Positions 1 through 10,607 of a stretch of 64,000 bases of DNA are shown here, one piece after another; within the stretch, counting starts at the first letter, position 1, and every line of letters begins with the position of its first letter. A program made the translations under genes and the position numbers. The stretch comes from Plumapathes pennacea (lineage: Eukaryota > Cnidaria > Anthozoa > Antipatharia > Myriopathidae): positions 2,608,501-2,672,500 of the forward strand of contig OZ038464.1 of the NCBI GenBank assembly GCA_964036295.1, written 5' to 3'. Under the pieces are notes generated by a model that saw only the letters and a program-made list of their open reading frames with translations, was not told the origin of the DNA and made no database searches.

Positions 1-299
1 TTGTGAAAAGCAATCAATCAATTCTTCGTAGCTTTGTTTCTTGCGGATATGGACGCAAAGGGAAAGCACAGAACAAAACAAAATACCCTAATGATATACT
101 GGAAGTTTGGTTTGGTATCGGGTCAGCATGCGCTCACATTATACAAATTGGAAAAATAAGACCAGGGAATCATTTGGACAGTAGCGAATTTCCTAAACGC
201 TTTTACTTATAATTACAACACTTTCTTTTTAGACTTTAGAAAAAATCCGAATAAACTTTAGATATAAACCCGTTCAACAACACTGATGCTAACAAACGC

Positions 300-735
300 T
301 CATAGGCTCTCGGAGAGCCTTCTTTTTAGTGGTCACACCATAATAGTTTTCAATTGACGATCCAGGGGTTAGAAGTGAAAACTGCTATTAGAATGTACTC
401 GCCGACATGTGCGTGGGCACACCTTTAGGTTTTATTTCACAGTTCAGGAGTTGGAAGTGAAATGCCATTAGAATGTACTCATTGAGAGCTTTCGTTTGAG
501 TGGTCACATCTTTAGGTTTCATTTAAAACGGATGGAAGTGAACACTGCTATTAGAATGAACTCCTTGGGAGCTTAAACTTGAGGGGTCATGCCTTTTGGT
601 TTAATTTGACAGTTCAGGAGTTGGAAGCGAACACTGCTATTAAAATGAACTCTTTGAGATCTTTCATTTGAGTTGTAACACCTTTTGGTTCCAATTCAAA
701 CGGTTGGAAGTTTCAATTGGCACTTTAGGAGTTGG
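300..735. repeat. Degenerate tandem repeat, ~80-90 bp unit
   Basis: Four to five diverged copies of a unit containing GGAGTTGGAAGTGAA, then CTGCTATTAGAATGAACTC, then GAGTGGTCACACCTTT. The TATTAGAATG core recurs near 390, 470, 550 and 640. No coding function is apparent, and the flanking 1-299 shows nothing recognisable. Confidence 0.7.
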
Positions 736-1713
736 ACCTTTGCTTAAGCCCTTTGGCAGTAACCGGGTTTTACGAACGCAATTGTCGTGACCTTGCAACG
801 CGGAAATAAATAATCAACATGCCAAGCGGGGAATGCATTCAATTTCCATTCGACGGATCTAGAACGCACGCCAAATTTCGCGCTAACAATATTAACAAAA
901 AACAATATTGTTCCCCATATTTCTAAAAGATCGAATTCTCTCGGGGATCAACGAAACTACGTTTGAATAAATGTAATGGACCAAAGACAACTATAGACAC
1001 TAAAGTAAGAAAGTAAGAAACTAACAGAAAAAAAATAACATACATGGGCCATATTTTGGCAGTCGGCACAATTCTGGCAGTCCGGGTCGAATGAACGTAT
1101 TGTTTGGAGTTTAAATGTTTATTTAAAACCTTATTAACTCTCACCCAACAAAAAGCAACAAGACCTTTATATTCAATTATAACATAAAATGAATAGAAAC
1201 GATAGGGACAAAAAGACTAGGTTTGCCAATAAAACTATGAACTTCAAAAGCGATTCACAGTTTTTGCTGAATAGTCAAGCAATGCTAAAGGTTCACATAC
1301 CTGATATTGGCATTGTCTTAAATAATTTAAAATTCATCACATTCCACGAAGATTAAAGGTTGAAGAAGCGGTTTTTTCTAAACTTATTTGATTCTTGAGG
1401 TGTGAAAAATTGCCTAAAGTAAAAAAATTACGCTTGCCACACTACTCATACATACACCATGGCGAAATTAAAATTCGTAAATACTTTGGCCATTTTCTTA
1501 CCAATATCAGTCAAATTATGCTTTACACTGCTACAAATTTCCTTTTTTTTAATTCAAATAAGACCACATTGAAAATTGCTCATGTACACTTCAATAGAAC
1601 AAGTTATTTTACCTTGTGTTCACACTTCACAAATACATTATCATAAATCTAATTAACAATGACTTATTAATAAAGTGGGCCTTTTTTGATGCACAGTTGC
1701 ATATATACATCTT
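736..1713. other. Intergenic, nothing recognised
   Basis: AT-rich sequence with only short chance reading frames. I see no conserved domain, RNA gene or clear element boundary. Confidence 0.5.
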
Positions 1714-2833
1714 ATTCGATGGTTTAGCGCGTAATACGGGTCGGTATTTTACGAGTTGCTCGTATTTTTCCGAGCCCCGCCGCGGGGCGAGGAAAAATGC
1801 GAGTAACGAGTAAAATGCCGGCCCGTATTACGCGCTAAACCATCGAATGAGGGATTTATTATATGACTATGACGTAGTTTTACCTTTATATGAAATATAT
1901 TTCAGCAAACATAAAACAGAGACTTCGAGCAAAACTGTTTTCATTCAACCCCAGGCAAAATGTGCGCACACTCATTTACACAAAGATTCACTTTCAGCTT
2001 CCAATCCGGTCATCGATTTAAAAATCTTGACAGAGAAAATTAAAGAAGTTATGCCACCGAATGATCGAAGTTCAATTCAGATTAAATGTGCTGAGATAAA
2101 TGCGCTGGAGACGAAAATGCTTGCTTCGACAAAATAAATATTCAGCGAACAAACGTGCTTCGAGCGGTTGAAATCGATCGCTTCGCTTAAACTTTTAACC
2201 ATTTTTGTTCTTCAATAGCAAGCAGCTTTGTACTCAAAACAGGGTTTTTATTTTCTCGGAGTAGCTAAGGAATAAACACAAGAACAGAGCCAGCGAATGT
2301 GTACGTTGAAGAATCTGAAACTTTCATAACACAACTAGGATTTTTACCGCCGACACGTTGTCAAGTTATAGATTATTAACAACTCACCGATTTCCTGCCT
2401 GGTTGTAGAAAGTTTAAGACCCCTTCCAGCAAAGGAACCACTCAAAACAGTGTTCATACACGGCGAAAATCATTTTGCAGTGTTTACAGTGACGGCATCG
2501 TGCGGAAAACTTTACGGAGTCAGAACTGCCGTTTGTCCATGGCGATTGTTCGCTTTCCACCAACTGAACTATGCTTTCCCTTCCTTGACAAATTATCCAG
2601 TAACAGTTTATTTCTATGGAAGAGTCTTGTATCTGAAAAGTCATAGACTTTCGTTGCACCGTTTTACCTTGCACTCAGAAAAATCTTTGATTCATTTGTG
2701 ATACGCGCGCGTCTAAACCGGTCAAACCGGTTTTCTACAGTGTAATACGGATTTGAAGTGTGTAATACGCTCCCGTACCGGCACTCTGTTGCGACCTTAT
2801 ATGGTAAAATTACGTCACAGTCATATAATAAAT
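1714..2833. mobile_element. Hairpin-plus-TIR DNA element, long copy
   Basis: This has two parts. A near-perfect palindrome of about 135 bp (1714-1848) starts ATTCGATGGTTTAGCGCG and turns at a GC-rich centre. A segment at 1854-2833 then has inverted ends, ATTTATTATATGACTATGACG on the left and its near complement on the right. The same architecture, with similar internal text (AATACGCTCCC), occurs in the ~350-bp elements at 4.1, 45.5, 50.4 and 63.7 kb, so this is probably the long relative. Reading frames of 80-96 codons inside it match nothing I know. A non-autonomous DNA transposon is the best guess; the superfamily is unknown. Confidence 0.55.
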
Positions 2834-4075
2834 TGGATTATCAATTGCTCTAAAACTGCAACTCAGAAAACAAACTACAGTATATTAAATTTTAAGCTTT
2901 GAAAATTTTCAGGATGAAGAATTTCTTATATCTTCATTAATAGTTACACAAATGAATCAAATCAATATTGTAATTTAGACACTAAACGTCTTGGAGTGCT
3001 ATTTGACTAAATGGACCAATGCGATAAGACAAATATATTGTAAATGTATATTTTACAAGTTGGGCCAATTTCTATTACACATTAATACACATTGCTATCC
3101 AATACCAAAACAAGGTCAAATGCTGTTGTAGACCTATATCCTTTCTGTAACTTTTTACAGACTTTTCAACTGGTGTTTAATGCATGTGTGAATATTTATG
3201 AGATTGGCTACCAGTTTCTATTTCTGAGCTGAAAAAGTGACCATAAAAGCTATCAAATAGATTACTTGGGGATTTTTAATTGCATTGAAGCCATGATTTT
3301 TATTATATAAATTTATATTTTGGGGAGGAGGGGGTCAAGTATTTCACTTGCATTCACTGTCAGTCAACCATATTTTCTCTCTGATGCTAACATGCATATC
3401 CATCCAATATTTTATCCAATGCATTGTATGTTATGTTCACATAAGTCTGTAAATATTATATAATTCTCAAGCTGATATAACCAAGACTCTGTACCAAATA
3501 TTAAAAAGGTTGTAATGGCCAGGAAAAAAAAAAGAAAGAAACATGTAATCTTGTTGAAGTTAACACTTGTCGGATTATCAGTTTTCCTAACAATACCTGA
3601 ACACAAATACTGCTCCACAAAGACTGAACACAAACTGGTGCATTAATCATTACCAAACCGGCCATCAACAAACTGCATGAAGATGATGAACGCTGCTGAA
3701 TGTATTACTTACATTATAGCATATAGCTAGAATATATGTACACCAAATTTAAAGGAGTATTAACTCTAAACTGATACCAACATCTCCCTAATCTTACCTC
3801 AAATGAGACCGACAAACTTCAACAAACAATAGATAACCAACTTGTGAGTCTTGCATTATGACCAAATGTACTGATCACAACAGCAACCAGAGACATTGAA
3901 ATGCATGTGTATACACACACACACTCACATGACACCAGAGAGGAACATTCTTACAACATCCTTTTCCATTCATTGCCATGGCTACCTAACTTCTAATTCC
4001 AGATTGTGTGCAAGTGCCATTTTTCTGGTGCACAATATAATATGATACAGAAAATGCACTGAAATAACTTATACA
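2834..4075. other. Intergenic, nothing recognised
   Basis: AT-rich DNA with a short (CA)n run near 3912. There is no supported gene; the short open frames have no recognisable domain and no splice or codon support. Confidence 0.5.
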
Positions 4076-4432
4076 AAGAGGTTATTACACGGGAAGGAGT
4101 GCAATACGGCGAAGTATTTTTACGAGTCGGTTTTATTTTTTCGAGCCTGCTTCAGGCGAAAAAAAATAAAACTGACGAGTAAAAATACAGCCGTATTGCG
4201 TGACTTTTCGTGTAATAAATTGTTTATTACACGACAAACGAAGCAGGGCAAACATTCTCGCCGCGCGCAAAATGGAACCAAAAAAAATGGCGCGTCCGTA
4301 AACTGCTTGCGAAAACCGATCACGTAAGCTAATAAACCAGTTGATCTGGTTCCTGACGAGTGCAATACGCTCCCATCTTTGCACTCGTTTTGGCCCGTAT
4401 TTGCACTCAAAAATGTGAAGTCGTGTAATAAA
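4076..4432 (+). mobile_element. Hairpin-plus-TIR DNA element, ~355 bp
   Basis: It begins AAAGAGGTTATTACACGGG. A palindrome of about 135 bp follows, then a segment bounded by TTTATTACACGAC and GTCGTGTAATAAA. Near-identical copies lie at 45526-45878 (opposite strand), 50356-50712 and 63685-64000. The fixed length and ends indicate a MITE-like family. Overlapping antisense frames inside it are by-products of the palindrome. Confidence 0.75.
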
Positions 4433-4681
4433 GTGGAGTATCAAGTCCTAGATGGTATTTATATACTTATCAAGTTTTCTGGCTTTTGGTCTTGAGGTTT
4501 TACCAGCATTATACACTCCAAAGTACAAAATCTGCACTTGACCACAGTTTTGTGCAGTGACCGCCAAGTCAAAATAAGGACTCCCGCACAGCCAACAATT
4601 TTTCCACAGTGTCCACTCATACCACAAATGCATAAGTCATACACTGATACACAACAGTTGTATGCAAATGTAATATTTAAT

Positions 4682-4862
4682 AAATTTCCACTGGTTTGCC
4701 GTGGTGTGGACTCTTATTTACCACGATTTACGTCATCACATGGTCAAGATGTTGTGGACTCACGAGGCGCTTCACCAAGTGAGTCCACAACAAATTTTGA
4801 CCTTGTGATGGCGTAAATCGTGGTAAATAAGAGTCCACACCACGGCAAACCAGTGGAAATTT
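4682..4862. repeat. Near-perfect 181-bp palindrome
   Basis: The left arm starts AAATTTCCACTGGTTTGCCG, and the right arm repeats it in reverse complement, ending CAGTGGAAATTT. Only a few mismatches and a short central spacer separate the arms. The motif TGGACTCTTATTTACCACG occurs in both arms and again near 4961, so the whole element may reach about 5035. The DNA could extrude as a cruciform. It is probably a foldback or MITE-type insertion. Confidence 0.75.
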
Positions 4863-5035
4863 GTTTTTTACCACACTATTTAGAAATATACAAGAAAATT
4901 TCGCTGTATTTCGTTGCAAAACGTGACACGCTGGCGTCAGCTGGCGTCACATCGTTGTCTGGACTCTTATTTACCACGGTTAATCGACCAATCAGAGAGC
5001 GAGAAACTAGTGTGTTGTGGTAAAAAATATATTTC

Positions 5036-7080
5036 CATACATTATGTGTAACTTAATTTATCCCCTATCCCATTGGGACCCTCCCTTTCAGCAACATATC
5101 ACTGGTGGATTTGACAGCTCGGTGAGGAATTTGACACCACTTCAGAGGAACTGGCTGATTAAATTAAACATGAACATGTTTTGTTTTTGACACAATTAGT
5201 GAAGAGAAAATCTGAAGTATCTCAATTAATATCGAACATGCACACAAGTGCCCAGGTTTTGATAAAGATCGGTGTAGCATTTAGCAGTTACAAACAAAAA
5301 GCGATCAAAAATAAAAAAGAGTAATTCATTCAGTAACCACATTTTAGTTATACTACACAAACAAACGCCAAGAGACACTCCTTAAAGTGAAAAATTTTAG
5401 CTGGTATATATATATAATAAATAGCACAAGCTTATTTAGAGAAATATTTCGTCACGCCATTTTCGAGAGAGGATCGAGACCTTCTTACCCGCATTTAAGT
5501 GGAAATACAGCCTAAACTAGGACTTCATGTATGTTCTTTGTAGAAAATATGCAAGAAGGTATATACGTGTACGTACGTACAGAGCATATTTTATGTGTTC
5601 GAGTCATTTATATAAATAACTTGAGCAATCGTGGCACCGACCGTGGAAAGCAAAACAGCGATGTTATATAAAACAACTGCATTTAACCGGGAGGTGACTT
5701 AAGAAACATTCTCATTGTCGTGGAGATCAAAGAAACGCTTTTACTGAGTCAGGATTTGAGGCCGGTCGGATTAAATATCCCACTCTAGAACATTTATGTA
5801 AACCGCCGATGAGAATTTCATAAGAGCGAGCTTCACTTTGACAGAACCACAATTTTGAATCAAAGAATACGTTGTAGTACACTTACCGCGGCAGAACCGA
5901 TCGATCGAGAGTCGTTGCAACCTGCCATGACTTGAAAATTAGAAAGTTCTTCTGTCGCTAAGTGAGCGAGTCAGTGAAGTGTATGAAACAGCGTGGTGTT
6001 ACAGAGCATGCGTACAAATACCGGAAATGACACGAACTTCCGGTAGCAAGAATTGGTAGAAGAACAAAACCGCAAAAAGTGCATGCTGGCACTGTATCGA
6101 TTTCCATATTATGAAATTTAGCTTGAATTAAGACTTACTTTAGCTTATAGATAAACAGATACATAGAGTGATACATGAGAGAAATGAGAATTTTATGAAC
6201 AAACGCGCTAATGACACTGCCTCTCTGCTCAAGCTTCGCACTCGTACCCAACTTTCTCGCGTCGCTCTTGAAGCGTGACCGGAGCTTTCTTCCGTCGAGT
6301 CGCGCTTTACCTTTGAAGGAGGCAACAATGACTCTCTTCTCGGAACGGGTCAAAAATAGCAAGTCAGAATTTAAGTGGTGTCCCTGAGATTAACGCGTTT
6401 ACCTACAAGCCCAGAGGCTAAGGATACAAAGAAAAATGAAATCGTTTGAACTGTACGGAACAAACCAATAGTTAGCTAGCAACTCTAAAACGCCACTACA
6501 GGAACTTTTGTCGTTAAATAAAAGCACGTTGTAAGTCGAAGAAGCTCGTTTAAAACAGACTCAATGAACATTTGAGAGAAGATACTGCACTTAATTTGGT
6601 GAGAGGTCACCCAAAATGTTTCTTGGATCTAATGATGAATATTTTCCTAGTGAGGACGCCCCGTCAGATGACTTACCATAAAGAAGCTGTTCAATCGATG
6701 GTTGCTGACCATGCAATGTACGTGTCCACAAATGAGAAACACAGATCTGATATTATGCAGTCCCCGTAAGTGATTGAATTTGAAAGTATGTGTCAATAAG
6801 TAAAAAGTATCAATTTCCATATAATGAAATTATAGTGGAGAAAAGAATCATTGTGCTGTTGTTAGCTTGAGTTAACATGTCAGTTTCTCGCTTTGTGATT
6901 GGCGGCTAATTTTCATCATCAAAAAGAACAAAGACAAATTTGAGAGCTGACGACAGTGACTTGGACAAACTAATATGAATTTAACTTCAATTTTACCTCA
7001 GTTCTTTGCAAAAGGGACATTCCAAACTGAAATAGAGAAAGCAGAAGTTCTCAAATGGAGTAGCGGAGGCTAGCTTCGCA
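5036..7080. other. Intergenic, nothing firmly recognised
   Basis: No supported gene. A frame at 6572-6769 and overlapping short frames have no domain and no convincing splice context. The right end of this stretch borders the probable 3' end of the glutathione peroxidase transcript. Confidence 0.45.
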
Positions 7081-7097
7081 CCGAGTCTATGTAGCAC

Positions 7098-7103
7098 TTT
7101 AAT
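7098..7103 (-). terminator. Candidate poly(A) signal for glutathione peroxidase
   Basis: ATTAAA on the minus strand, about 90 nt past the SECIS candidate and about 575 nt past the stop codon. It is the first poly(A)-like hexamer I see after the SECIS. Position is its only support. Confidence 0.35.
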
Positions 7104-7184
7104 ATACCAAGAACGACTCCGCGGAACGGTCATTCAAACAAACTCCAATGACTACAAAGTTGAATGCATGAAAACTTCGCAATC

Positions 7185-7260
7185 GAAGAGCGTCCATCAA
7201 AGCAGAGTTCACTACAAATAAATAGTAGTTTAGAACTAGCTTTTCATAAAGTCTGAACGA
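7185..7260 (-). promoter_or_regulatory. SECIS element candidate (selenocysteine insertion)
   Basis: On the minus strand, about 430 nt after the stop codon, the sequence folds like a form II SECIS. An ATGA quartet (7247-7244) is opposed by TGAT (7199-7196). The next 11-12 nt on each side pair with two small interruptions, including AGTTC with GAACT. An AAA triplet then sits in the apical bulge, followed by a CTAC/GTAG mini-stem and an AT-rich loop. Quartet-to-AAA spacing is 12 nt, within the known range. The basal helix below the quartet is weak. A SECIS is needed to decode the in-frame TGA of the adjacent gene, which adds support. Confidence 0.65.
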
Positions 7261-7282
7261 AACACGCGGACCGAAAATGACA

Positions 7283-7500
7283 CAGATAGTACGCACGCTC
7301 TGATTGGTCAATAGATGCTGATCCATTACTTACAGAACGGACTGGCACGTTCGTTTCTCAGCGAAATCACAAAATAAATATCTGCTTGGTCCCGTACTGT
7401 AAGTTATGGAATCCTATTTTCTCCTCGTCTTATACGCGTTTCGCGAGCTTGGGCCATAAAGCGGGAAAAACTCGGCCCGTAACTTACCGTACGAACCGCG
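7283..7500. repeat. Dispersed repeat fragment in 3' UTR
   Basis: The text AGTACGC..GCTCTGATTGGTCAA recurs near 61287-61325 inside a KIF21 intron. In both places a GTACGG-type end follows within 50-220 bp. This suggests a dispersed DNA element inserted in the 3' UTR of the glutathione peroxidase gene. Exact boundaries are unclear. Confidence 0.35.
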
Positions 7501-7676
7501 TACTTGGCTAATAGGATATATTTCAGCCGCACTTTGAATAGCGTCTGAATCGTTATTTTAATATTGAAAGTTGTCCTATATTTTAATAGTCCTGTACTCC
7601 ATTGCTTTGCTCTTTGCTTTTGTTTTTCTGTCTTCCCATGTTATTGGTTTTCTCTTCATCCCCGGTCTGTCAAAAT

Positions 7677-8934
7677 TTAAGATTCTTTGCATCTCGTAAC
7701 CAGCATTTGAATGTCTTTGGAGATCTCTTTGGGGTCTGTAGAAGGCGTGTATCTTCGGTAAGGCTTTCCTTTATCGTCGATCAAGAATTTTTCAAAGTTC
7801 CACGAGATGTCGTCGTCTTTTGCTGGTGGCCAGTTTGCTTTGTGCGCTTCCTGAGCCAAATGGTTTGGAGCTGCGCATTGACCCTTTAACAACACGTAAA
7901 TATACAATACGCTTAGTCCGTCAGGTTTTACGACAAAACGCAGTACAGTACAATACAGCACAGTCGCACTGCACAGAACAAATCCCACATACAGCACAAC
8001 ACAACACAACACAACACAGCGCAGAGAACTGCAAGAGAAGCGCAGCATAACACAGCGCAATGCATATACAACACATACAACAAACACAACAAAACATGGC
8101 ACAACACAACACAACACAACACAGCTTGAGACAACACACTAACATGCGTCTCTATAAAGTAACATAAAATATCACGGTGCTACCAGATTATTTACCTCAA
8201 TCAGATAGATAACTCGCCCATAAATACCCGAATGAGTGAGCAAACGTCAGGGAAATAGCATTTCATTATTATTTTGAGAGTTTATTTTGGCGTGTTTTTC
8301 TATTTCAGGTCACGTGACACACTAACTGAAAGGGCCAATACAGTACAGTATGCAGCACAACACAACAAAACACGACACAAAACGTAACAGCATAGCACAG
8401 AACAAAACAGTGCATCAGATAGTTCCAAGCACAAACGAAGGACGCAAAATAATCAATGCTTTAGTTTACCTTCAAGAAAGTATATATCTCGTGCTCCTTT
8501 GCTCCATTGACATCAATTTTCTCAAAGATTGGAAACTTTGGCTTAAAACCGTGACCAGGACGAACGTATTTCAAGCCGTTTTTGATCTCGTATGCGTCCT
8601 TGCCTGGTTCTTGAAGACCAAACTGATTACACGGAAAGCCAAGCACCGTAAACCCACACTTGGTTTGGTCCTTCTTATTAAACTTCCTCATCAATGCATT
8701 CAGTGTTAAATACTGCATAGTCAAGCCTCAGAATGTGGCAACATTCACAGCCAGCAAGATGCGACCTTTGAATTTTTCCATCGGTACTTCTTTGCCGTGC
8801 AAATTGCGCGCGGAAAATTCGTGAAATGATCCTCCTCCATTCTTGCAGTCGCTAAATGATTTCTCATCGTCCGCGAATGAGACAGCCACAAAAAAAGTTA
8901 AGGCTAACAAAAATAAAAGGCCGCCCTCAGCCAT
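7677..8934 (-). CDS. GPx: Secreted selenoprotein glutathione peroxidase
   Basis: Reduces hydrogen peroxide and organic hydroperoxides with glutathione or other thiols. Exon 1 is 8934-8470 and exon 2 is 7883-7677, joined in phase 0 by a 586-nt GT-AG intron, giving 223 residues, the usual length for secreted GPx3-type enzymes. Residues 1-21 form a signal peptide ending SFADD, so export is expected. The active-site motif NVATF-U-GLT has an in-frame TGA (8730-8728) at residue 69, read as selenocysteine. The other catalytic residues are present: Gln104 in LGFPCNQFG, and Trp183 and Asn184 in WNFEKF. A SECIS candidate lies in the 3' UTR. Naive gene callers would split this gene at the TGA. The ATG has a G at +4 and is the only start giving a signal peptide. 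The intron holds a CACAA/CAGTA simple repeat. Family assignment is firm. Confidence 0.93.
7928..8405. repeat. ACAGTACAGT/CACAACACAA simple repeat in GPx intron
   Basis: Runs of CAGTA, CAGCA and CACAA pentamers at about 7928-8128 and again at 8340-8405, within the intron. They are the complement type of the long TGTACTGTGTTG array at 59.3-60.3 kb. Cysteine-rich antisense frames here are artefacts of the repeat. Confidence 0.8.
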
Positions 8935-9187
8935 TACTGAAGCTGGCGGTATTTCGGTGGTAGTCTATCAAGCCAATCACAAAGTTTTAACTTAGAAACT
9001 CCTCTATATTTTTCTTCAGTTATCATTAGGTAACCTATGCCATGGTACCTGGCACACTATCCAATCAGGATCTTTCGAAAAACAAATAGTTTCTTATGTT
9101 TTATTTACGACGAATAGCTTTGTGGTAGTCGCCAACCAACGGTAAATGTTCGTGTGTTTCCGAATCACTCCAAATTTGTCCGAATAT

Positions 9188-10226
9188 TTTCTTTAAAGCG
9201 TGAGCACTAAAAGCCTCTCTTTTTACATGTGCTAAATGCAGTTGAAGACATTTGTTATTTTTATCATTTATTTGCCTATAAAGCCTTATCGAATTGCAAC
9301 TGAGATTATGTCTATAACTATTATGGTAATAAAATACTGAAAAGTAAGCTCTCATTTTAATCATTGCCAAAGTCCGGTACATTTTCCTACCAATTGAATT
9401 TCAAATTCATAGGTTTGAATGACATTTTATATGAGAAACAGAAATGACAATACTAGCTATGTGCTAGGCTATCTTTAGGTTTTGACGTATAACCGGTCAG
9501 TTTTCGAAAGTGTCTTCATATTTTGACACAGTGGAGGGGAGGGGGGGGGGGGGGGGGGGGTTGCTCCCATTTGTAACACATACAGGCATATGCCACTTGT
9601 CCTTTAGGTTTTTAATATGCGTCCGTCTGTGTGATTTTGGTATAAGAAATGTTGGTTTGAAACAGGGTTCTAGTTTTTGAGAATTGTGCGGCACAGCCAA
9701 ACCTCCACTCTCCCCCCCCACCCACCCCCTGGGCATACAGTCTGGATAGGTGTCAGTGCATCATATCCATATTTAGAATTTACTCTGCAGTAATGACATC
9801 ATAGGGAAGTACGATAATGCAGTTCGAAAGTGTAATTGTGAAAAAAGAAGCGTACTTGAATATATTGGCAGGAGCGTCAGTTTAATGTATAGAATTGGAG
9901 GTAAGCATCTAAACAGAGAAACTCACGCAAGGCTAGTATGGATTCTTTTCCCGCCCTGTCTCTCTCCTGTCTACCACAGATGATATTTCTCTATTTCCGT
10001 TGCATATATCACTGAACTACATGTGATGTGAGTCATTTTTAAATGAACTGAAATTACTCGTTTATGAGTCGTGGGGTATCTGTAGCATATTTACAGTAAT
10101 ATCTCTTATAAGTCAGCTGCAATGTTTCACATTAACTTGTCCCGACGACCGCTTGTCCCGCCAAGACTCGCAAAAAAGGCCACCACACACAACTCGCGCT
10201 GGTGTTCCTATTGTTCTGACAACAAA
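9188..10226 (+). repeat. 1.04-kb dispersed direct repeat, copy A
   Basis: Aligns collinearly with 24389-25424, by eye about 90% identical. Shared landmarks are AGCCTCTCTTTTTACATG, the G-run near 9540, the C-run near 9710, and CGACCGCTTGTCC near the right end. Copy A lies between the divergent GPx and OLD-like genes, so it may contain promoter DNA for one or both. It ends in a small palindrome, GTTCTGACAACAAAAT and its complement (10213-10246). No terminal inverted repeats or transposase were seen. Confidence 0.8.
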
Positions 10227-10607
10227 ATATTTTTGTTGTCAGAACAACAGGAACCTGTTCGACTGTTCGTCTCTCGGACATAACTTAATAAAGAGGGATG
10301 AATACAAGGGTTGGTTTTGGTTAAATAGGAAAAGAAAATACTGTCAATATGTGTGAACGTTTTAATAGTTGCTTTCTGTTATACTACGAGGGTGATACAT
10401 TAGTATAGAAGGTTTAGCCTGACGGCTCTTCTTCTCGTGTACAATTTTGACATTTTACCTTTGATAATCCGTCATGTTTAAACGCGATCATGAATTTAAA
10501 GTTAGGCACAACTATGGTATCTTTTACTGACAATGTTTTCAAAATTTAACCACTGTTACATGCTGGTGGTAAACTTTTCAATATTTAGTAGTTTTCTTGT
10601 ATTGCAG

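Noticed and set aside
300-735. CRISPR-like array
   Set aside because: Repeat units are diverged end to end with no unique spacers, and the genome is animal.
7636-7660. ATGA close to the GPx stop as a SECIS core
   Set aside because: No matching TGAT partner or stem. The fold at 7185-7260 is far better.
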